Below are positions 59,765 through 64,000 of a stretch of DNA of 64,000 nt, piece by piece. The stretch covers positions 72,370 to 136,369 of the forward strand of contig DYBN01000047.1 in assembly GCA_019418605.1 (NCBI GenBank). The letters run 5' to 3'. The DNA is from Sutterella sp. (lineage in GTDB: Bacteria; Pseudomonadota; Gammaproteobacteria; Burkholderiales; Burkholderiaceae_F). Both the position numbers and the translations under genes were made by a program. Each line of letters begins with the position of its first letter. Position 1 is the stretch's first letter. Below the pieces are notes generated by a model. That model was not told where the DNA came from, did not search any database, and saw only the letters and a program-made list of their open reading frames with translations.

Positions 59765-59811
59765 CCTGAAGTATTTCTTTTAGTCCTTTGGTGGTAGACG
59801 AATACTTCAGG
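59765..59811. promoter_or_regulatory. Inverted-repeat operator upstream of the hydrogenase promoter
   Basis: Perfect 11-base arms CCTGAAGTATT (59765-59775) and AATACTTCAGG (59801-59811), 25 bases apart. The near arm ends 5 bases upstream of the -35, the place where an activator would contact RNA polymerase. Confidence 0.5.
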
Positions 59812-59892
59812 CGGATAACTGTTACAGGTTGTGAAATTCAGACCTAGTCAAAAAGGATTAGGCGGGAGGAGGCGCAAGTCTTCTTGCAGACG

Positions 59893-59928
59893 AAAAAAGC
59901 TGCAGCGGCCCTGATGGATCGCTGCAGC
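59893..59928 (-). terminator. Intrinsic terminator of the second porin
   Basis: GCTGCAGCG (59899-59907) and CGCTGCAGC (59920-59928) with a 12-base loop. On the minus strand the stem runs into TTTTTT. It lies 50 bases past the porin stop. Confidence 0.9.
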
Positions 59929-59977
59929 GTCAAAAGTTGGGAGATAGTGAAAAAGACTTGAGAAATGGTTCGTGCGG

Positions 59978-61147
59978 CTAGAACGTGTGGTTAAGTCCCA
60001 AACCGAACTGATAGCCGTTGAATTCGGCGCGGTCCATGAAGCCCGAGTCGGCGCCGAACGTGTCGTTGGCGCTTAAGTCGGCGTCAAGCCCGTCGCCGCC
60101 GTGCGCGTAGGTCGCGCCCACGTAGAGCGTCGTGCGCTTGCTCATTTCATAGGCGTAGGCAAGGCCCACGACAAAGGCGTCGGCCTCGTTGTTGCCGGTG
60201 GCGGCCTCGTTTTCAGCCTTCATGTACTGCAGGCTTCCCATCAGGGTGCCGTTGCCCAGGGGGGCGGTGGCGCCAAGAAGGAAGCTGTCGATCGTGTAGG
60301 CGCCGTTGTTGGTGAGGCCGTCTTCGTCGCGCAGATCGCCGTCGCGGAAGCTTCTCACCTTGTCGGCGTGCTGGTACATCGCCATGGGCTTCACGAAGCC
60401 AAAGTCATAAGAAAGGGCGAGGGTGTAGATCATGCCCTTGTCGTCGTTGTCGCCCACCTTGTCGTACTGCATCATTTCGACGACAGCCGCCGCGGCAAAG
60501 GGACCGTTTTCGTAGTTCGCGCCGATTCCGTAGTAGTGGTTGCGGTCGGCCCAGCGGCTGATGCCGTCGTCGTCGCCTGCCGATCCCATGAGAGAAACCT
60601 TGAGGCCCTCAATCGGCGTGATCTCAATGACCGCGGCGTTGGCAATGGCATAGTCGCGGCTAGCGAACGTGCCCATGCCGCCCACGCCAAAGGCGGCTTC
60701 GAGGGGATCAAAGCCTCCCACGAGGTCAAAGTCACCGCCCGCGCTTGCAAGCGTGCCGAGGTTGCCCGCGGCGATGTTGACGAAGTCGTTGCCGATGCGC
60801 AGGTACGCCTGGCTGTCAAAGAGGCCGCCTTCGGTGGCGAGATTGCCGTCGTCGGAGGTGAATTCATTTTCAAGCGTAAAGCCCACCGACCAGCCGCCGC
60901 CGATGTCTTCGGACCCCGTCAGGCCCCAGATCGAGTCGCCGTACCAGGCGCTTTCCATGGAAACGGAGTTGGTTTTTTTGGCATCGACCACGCCGCCCGT
61001 GGTGAGCTCCTTGGCGTGGCTGTAGACAACGCCCGTTGAAATCGAGCCGTAGAGGGTGACTTCGGCGGCAAGGCTTGCCGACGACATGCCCGCAAGGGCG
61101 CTTGCCGCGGCTGCGGCCGCAAGGACTTTGGTGAAAGACTTTGTCAT
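59978..61147 (-). CDS. Gram-negative porin, probably iron-regulated
   Basis: A 389-residue outer-membrane beta-barrel. The signal peptide spans about 1-28 (Ala-rich, ending ASLAA, then EVTLYGS). A mature start with VTLYGSISTGVVYSH, many amphipathic strands and the final GLGLNHTF with terminal Phe place it in the betaproteobacterial porin family. GGAGA stands about 9 bases before the ATG at 61147. It is a paralogue of the porin at 231-1412. Its promoter overlaps a strong Fur-box match, so repression under iron-replete conditions is likely. Pore specificity is unknown. Confidence 0.94.
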   Translation of the reverse strand: MTKSFTKVLAAAAAASALAGMSSASLAAEVTLYGSISTGVVYSHAKELTTGGVVDAKKTNSVSMESAWYGDSIWGLTGSEDIGGGWSVGFTLENEFTSDDGNLATEGGLFDSQAYLRIGNDFVNIAAGNLGTLASAGGDFDLVGGFDPLEAAFGVGGMGTFASRDYAIANAAVIEITPIEGLKVSLMGSAGDDDGISRWADRNHYYGIGANYENGPFAAAAVVEMMQYDKVGDNDDKGMIYTLALSYDFGFVKPMAMYQHADKVRSFRDGDLRDEDGLTNNGAYTIDSFLLGATAPLGNGTLMGSLQYMKAENEAATGNNEADAFVVGLAYAYEMSKRTTLYVGATYAHGGDGLDADLSANDTFGADSGFMDRAEFNGYQFGLGLNHTF

Positions 61148-61279
61148 CTTCCTGTTCTCCAATATCTGCATTCTTCAAAAGCTTTGGTTTGGCGCTTTGC
61201 TTGGAAAGGGTGTTTCAAGAAATCCCGTCAAAGCGGCTTTCTCTGTGGGTTTTCCGAAGGTTTCGGAACAACGGCGCCG

Positions 61280-61308
61280 ATTCTAATGAGAATCATTCGC
61301 GTTAGCAA
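61280..61308 (-). promoter_or_regulatory. Promoter of the second porin
   Basis: On the minus strand: -35 TTGCTA (61303-61308), 17-base spacer, -10 TAGAAT (61280-61285). The spacer and -10 are covered by a Fur-like box. The leader would be about 125 bases. Confidence 0.55.
61282..61300. promoter_or_regulatory. Fur box
   Basis: TCTAATGAGAATCATTCGC matches the 19-base Fur consensus GATAATGATAATCATTATC at about 14-15 positions, including the central inverted hexamers. It overlaps the -10 and spacer of the porin promoter, the typical repression position. Confidence 0.7.
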
Positions 61309-61327
61309 ATAAATGAGATGCATTCGC
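61309..61327. promoter_or_regulatory. Second, weaker Fur-like box
   Basis: AATGAGATGCATTCGC (61312-61327) repeats AATGAGAATCATTCGC (61285-61300) with 14 of 16 identities, start-to-start 27 bases. It matches the Fur consensus at about 11 of 19 positions and lies just upstream of the -35. Confidence 0.45.
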
Positions 61328-61435
61328 ATAAAAAGCAACACTCTGGAGACGCCCGATCGTGCGCCGTGAGGCGAAAAGAAGAAAAAGGAAGGGGAGGAAA
61401 AAGCGCGCCGGAGGGCCCGGCGAAGGGGAAAAAGC

Positions 61436-61475
61436 CAAAAAGAAAGCGCCCCGGGAAAGGGTCCCGAAGCGCTTG
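61436..61475 (-). terminator. Intrinsic terminator of ppiC
   Basis: On the minus strand AAGCGC and a nested GGGACCC/CCCGGGG-type stem close with GCGCTT, followed by CTTTTTGG. Confidence 0.65.
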
Positions 61476-61531
61476 ATGCGGTCGTTGAAACAGCCGGCGC
61501 CGCCCGATGCCGGAGGCGCCTGAAGGCAAAA

Positions 61532-62350
61532 CTACTTCTTCTTGCCTTCGCTTACGTTTTCGATCTTGGCCGACTTCATGAGGCCGTCGACGTAAGTCTG
61601 CACGCTTTGCTGGGTGAGGAGCTGGCGCAGCATGGGCGCTTCTGCCTCGTAGTTTGAAAAGCGCTGGGCCGGGCGCTGGCCTTCGAGCTTGATGATGTGC
61701 CAGCCAAGCTTGGTGTGAACGGGGTTCTTGGCGATCTGGCCGGGCTTGAGGCCCTTGAAGCCCGCCGCGAAGTCCTTGTCGAACATGTTGGGCGAGTTCC
61801 ATTCGATGAGGCCGCCCATGGCGCGGTTTTGCGGCGTGTCGATCGACTTTTCGCGGGCGATCTTGTCAAAGTCGCCCCCGGCGCGCACGTCCTTTAAAAG
61901 CTGACGGGCGGTCTTTTCATCCTTGACAAGAATGTGGCGCACCGACACCTCGGTGTTGCCCCAGCGCTTTTTCTCCTTGTCAAAGAGCGCCTTGACGTCG
62001 GCGTCCTTGACCGGGTGCTTTTCAACCCAGTCGTTGATCACCGTGCTCATGAGGATGTTCTTGGTGGCGTTGTCGATCATGCGCTGCACGTCCTCGCGCT
62101 GCGCGAGCTTTTGCTTTTGCGCCTGCTGCAGCAGCAGCTTGTCGCGGATCAGGAGCGTGCGCACCTGGTTTTCAAGCTGCGGGGTGCGCGTCTGGCCGCG
62201 TGCGGTCGTCGCCTTGATGAGCTGCTCTTGCTGGGCCTTGCTCACGAGTTCGCCGTTGACCGTAAAAGAGGTGGTGGCAGCGTGCGCGGCTCCAACGGCA
62301 AGCGCAGCGCCGAGCGTGCACAGACACAGTGCGGATTTCTTGAACAACAT
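61532..62350 (-). CDS. Periplasmic parvulin-type peptidyl-prolyl isomerase
   Basis: A 272-residue PpiC/SurA-like folding factor. The signal peptide (1 to about 24) ends VGAAHA. A helical chaperone-type region (about 35-125) is followed by a parvulin domain (about 130-230) with VSVRHILVKDEKTARQLLKDV, GGLIEWNSPNMFDKDFAAGF and HTKLGWHIIKLE. It would help outer-membrane or periplasmic proteins fold. The C-terminus is a Lys-rich tail. It is 31 bases downstream of yciB and likely co-transcribed. Confidence 0.94.
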   Translation of the reverse strand: MLFKKSALCLCTLGAALAVGAAHAATTSFTVNGELVSKAQQEQLIKATTARGQTRTPQLENQVRTLLIRDKLLLQQAQKQKLAQREDVQRMIDNATKNILMSTVINDWVEKHPVKDADVKALFDKEKKRWGNTEVSVRHILVKDEKTARQLLKDVRAGGDFDKIAREKSIDTPQNRAMGGLIEWNSPNMFDKDFAAGFKGLKPGQIAKNPVHTKLGWHIIKLEGQRPAQRFSNYEAEAPMLRQLLTQQSVQTYVDGLMKSAKIENVSEGKKK

Positions 62351-62381
62351 GGAGTTTCCTTACACAAAATTTCGGGCAACG

Positions 62382-62990
62382 CTATTTTGACAGCGGCTCG
62401 GATTTTTTCATGACCCAAAGGCTGATGCCAATTGTAAAAATGAATGTCAAGGCCATCAGCCCGAAAAGCTTGAAGTTGACCCAGGTTTCGGTGCTGCAGG
62501 TGTAGGCGACGATGAGGTTGATGACGCCCGTAAAGTAGAAAAAGGCAATCCAGGCGCGCTGCATCGTGCCCCAGGCCGAAGCGGGAAGTTCGAGCTGCTT
62601 GCCAAGCAGCATCGTGAGAAAGTTGCGCCGGGTGAATTCCCCGAACAAAAGAATGGACCCAAAGATCCAGTAGAGAATCGTGGGCTTCCATTTAATGAAG
62701 ATTTCATTGTGCAGCCACAGCGTGAGCGAGCCGAAGACCACGATCACGGCAAGCGAAATCCACAGCATCGGCTCGGGCCTGCGGCCCTTTAAGAACACAA
62801 GGGCGATCTGCACGAAGGTCGCGACGATTCCCACCAGGGTTGCAAGCAGCACCGGCGCCTGATCGGGTGCGACGGCCGCGCCCCCGATCACCGAGCCGAT
62901 GAAGTCGGCCGTGCCCTGCGCGTCGCTTTGCCCGAACTTGAAGGCGGCGAAAAAGAGGATGATGGGAAAAAGGTCAAATAAGAGCTTCAC
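62382..62990 (-). CDS. yciB: Inner-membrane-spanning protein YciB (septation protein A family)
   Basis: A 202-residue integral membrane protein of the YciB/IspZ family, tied to septation and envelope integrity. The family start MKLLFDLFPIILFFAAFK and five hydrophobic helices are present, with conserved TLWLHNEIFIKWKPTILYW and RRAWIAFFYFTG-type segments (here MQRAWIAFFYFTGVINL). Length is normal (about 180-200). It is followed by ppiC. A -10 box lies 135 bases upstream. Confidence 0.95.
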   Translation of the reverse strand: MKLLFDLFPIILFFAAFKFGQSDAQGTADFIGSVIGGAAVAPDQAPVLLATLVGIVATFVQIALVFLKGRRPEPMLWISLAVIVVFGSLTLWLHNEIFIKWKPTILYWIFGSILLFGEFTRRNFLTMLLGKQLELPASAWGTMQRAWIAFFYFTGVINLIVAYTCSTETWVNFKLFGLMALTFIFTIGISLWVMKKSEPLSK

Positions 62991-63608
62991 GATGAATATG
63001 TAATCCGTGTGGAATCGCCCGGTTCGTTATTTAAACAGAAGCCGGCAAAGGATCGGGCTGCTCGCCGCCAGGCCTTCACGGCAAGGCGCTGGAAGGCCTG
63101 CCGGGGGCTTTGCGCCGTCCGTGCATTATAAGAATGCGTCCTTTTGCGGGGAGCGACAGTGCCGCAAGCTCCTTCAAGGCGCTGCCTGAAAGCCCGCACG
63201 GGGCAAAACACGCCGGGAGCAGGGCGGCAAGGCTCGCAGGGCCCGCAAGGTCCGCAAGGGCTGAGCGAAGGCTGCAAATGTCGGTGTTAACATGCGCAAA
63301 CATTTTGTTGCCCATTGTGGCGCCCGACGGACGCTTCTTCCCGATACGCTATTGACCGATTGTGAGTCATGACGCCGTCCGCTTTTTGCCGGCGGGGAGG
63401 GCCCGTTTTTTTGCCTTTGCGATGAGGACACGCTTGTCTTTGTCTTTAAGGATGCGCAAAAAAGAAATTCGGGCGCCCTGACCGGGCTGCAAAGCGGTTC
63501 ACCGGCATGGCGCGCGCCCCAATACTTAAATGGGGGCGCTGCGCGCAGCCGATATTTATTTTGGCGTCGTGTTTGGTGAACCACCTTTTTTTCGTGCACA
63601 CCATTCAT
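62991..63608. other. Divergent intergenic region yciB / M16 peptidase
   Basis: 618 bases. It holds the yciB -10 box (63125-63130), a 9-base inverted repeat CAGGCCTTC/GAAGGCCTG (63069-63100) in the yciB leader, and a short run of imperfect CGCAAGG-type repeats (about 63228-63262). No gene could be supported. Confidence 0.5.
63125..63130 (-). promoter_or_regulatory. -10 element of yciB
   Basis: The minus strand reads CTTATAATGCAC, a perfect TATAAT followed by G. Confidence 0.45.
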
Positions 63609-64000
63609 ATGCAAACAGGAATCAAGACAGTACTTATGACGATAGCTGCTGTGACTGCCATGGATGCGTCGGCCGCGGGCATCAAGGAGCTCGATACGGT
63701 CGAAGGCATCAAAAGCTACGAGCTCGACAACGGCCTGAAGGTCGTGTTGTTTGCCGATCAGAGCAAGCCCACGGCCACGGTCAACACGACCTACCTCGTG
63801 GGCAGCCGCATGGAAAACTACGGCGAGACCGGCATGGCGCACCTGCTCGAGCACCTCATGTTCAAGGGCAGCAAGAACTATCCGGATCCGACCAAGGAAT
63901 TCACCCGCCGCGGCTTTCGGATGAACGGCACGACGTGGCTTGACCGCACGAACTACTTCGTGAGCTTTACGGCCAACGACGACAACATGCGCTGGGCGCT
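63609..64000 (+). CDS. M16-family zinc peptidase, N-terminal part (runs off the window)
   Basis: The first 130 residues of an insulinase/pitrilysin-type exported peptidase. The start MQTGIKTVLMTIAAVTAMDASAAG is a signal peptide. The catalytic domain begins with YELDNGLKVVLFADQSKPTATV and carries the inverted zinc motif HxxEH in MAHLLEHLMFKG (residues about 78-89). The gene continues beyond base 64000, so its length and second domain are unknown. The ATG at 63609 is chosen to include the signal peptide; no ribosome site is obvious. A Met nine codons later is possible. Confidence 0.88.
   Translation, partial: MQTGIKTVLMTIAAVTAMDASAAGIKELDTVEGIKSYELDNGLKVVLFADQSKPTATVNTTYLVGSRMENYGETGMAHLLEHLMFKGSKNYPDPTKEFTRRGFRMNGTTWLDRTNYFVSFTANDDNMRWA

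Larger units (their letters stand above)
59610..59977. other. Regulatory region of the hydrogenase operon
   Basis: About 370 bases. It holds the hydrogenase promoter (59732-59759), a perfect inverted repeat upstream of it (59765-59811) and the terminator of the second porin's neighbour region (59893-59928). Confidence 0.6.
61148..61531. other. Upstream region of the second porin
   Basis: About 380 bases with the porin promoter (61280-61308), two Fur-like boxes (61282-61300, 61309-61327) and the ppiC terminator (61436-61475). Confidence 0.65.

Noticed and set aside
59761..59775. TACCCCT as a NarL-type heptamer upstream of the hydrogenase
   Set aside because: One heptamer matches but the partner arm does not; the 11-base inverted repeat explains the sequence better.
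63228..63262. Short CGCAAGG/CGCAGGG repeats as a CRISPR remnant or VNTR
   Set aside because: Units are too short and irregular, with no spacers or cas genes; probably low-complexity GC-rich sequence.

Overview
The window looks like chromosomal DNA from a Sutterellaceae-type betaproteobacterium (Burkholderiales; Sutterella, Parasutterella or a close relative). This is an inference from several things: GC-rich coding sequence, two trimeric-type Gram-negative porins ending in aromatic Phe, a periplasmic FMN/FAD reductase of the kind that is abundant in these gut anaerobes, an uptake [NiFe] hydrogenase, and housekeeping neighbourhoods with a betaproteobacterial flavour (orn divergent from an M48-type gene followed by rsgA; yciB upstream of ppiC). 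No rRNA operon, prophage, insertion sequence or CRISPR array was found. One tRNA, tRNA-Arg(CCT), is present.

Layout. 0-4.3 kb (all minus): porin, small membrane protein, CadR/PbrR-like MerR regulator, aldo/keto reductase and a small HicB-like orphan. 4.3-10 kb: a membrane-anchored coiled-coil protein, a LysR regulator divergent from an AEC-family carrier, and bifunctional NAD(P)H-hydrate repair enzyme Nnr. 10-17 kb: purL with a long leader, a LysE-type exporter, a four-helix membrane protein and an orphan trpF. 17-25.5 kb: a PIN-domain gene overlapping the end of acnA, then mdh, then ppsR divergent from ppsA. This is a compact central-carbon block covering the TCA cycle and PEP synthesis. 25.7-31 kb: MocR-type regulator, an 88-codon unknown, a secreted FMN/FAD reductase and an unknown acidic helical protein. 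31-36 kb: rsgA, an M48/Ste24-type protein that has lost HExxH, orn, an MFS carrier and tRNA-Arg. 36-41.5 kb: AI-2E/PerM-family protein, parE, a SIMPL-domain protein and a solitary metQ. 41.8-45 kb: HxlR regulator divergent from a copper P-type ATPase whose reading frame contains a nested CopZ-like chaperone. 45.5-47.8 kb: two tandem genes built from WGDG plus short leucine-rich modules. 48-52.5 kb: mfd-serB. 53-59.8 kb: a probable Tat-exported flavoprotein facing a hydrogenase operon (hyaA-hyaB-hyaC-hyaD-hypC order). 60-64 kb: a second porin with a Fur-like operator in its promoter, ppiC, yciB, and the start of an M16 peptidase that runs off the window.

How the genes may work together. The hydrogenase would feed electrons from H2 through its b-type cytochrome to quinone. 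The two exported flavoproteins are candidate periplasmic terminal reductases or related enzymes. AcnA, Mdh and PpsA/PpsR cover C4 metabolism and gluconeogenesis. The most unusual items are the WGDG/leucine-rich gene pair, the catalytically dead M48 relative, the CopA frame with an internal CopZ start, a 19-bp-spacer dyad promoter ahead of the divergent flavoprotein, and the inverted repeat just upstream of the hydrogenase promoter.

All functions were assigned by reading translated sequence and motifs by eye; no database search was possible. Start codons were chosen by family length and Shine-Dalgarno sequences where visible.
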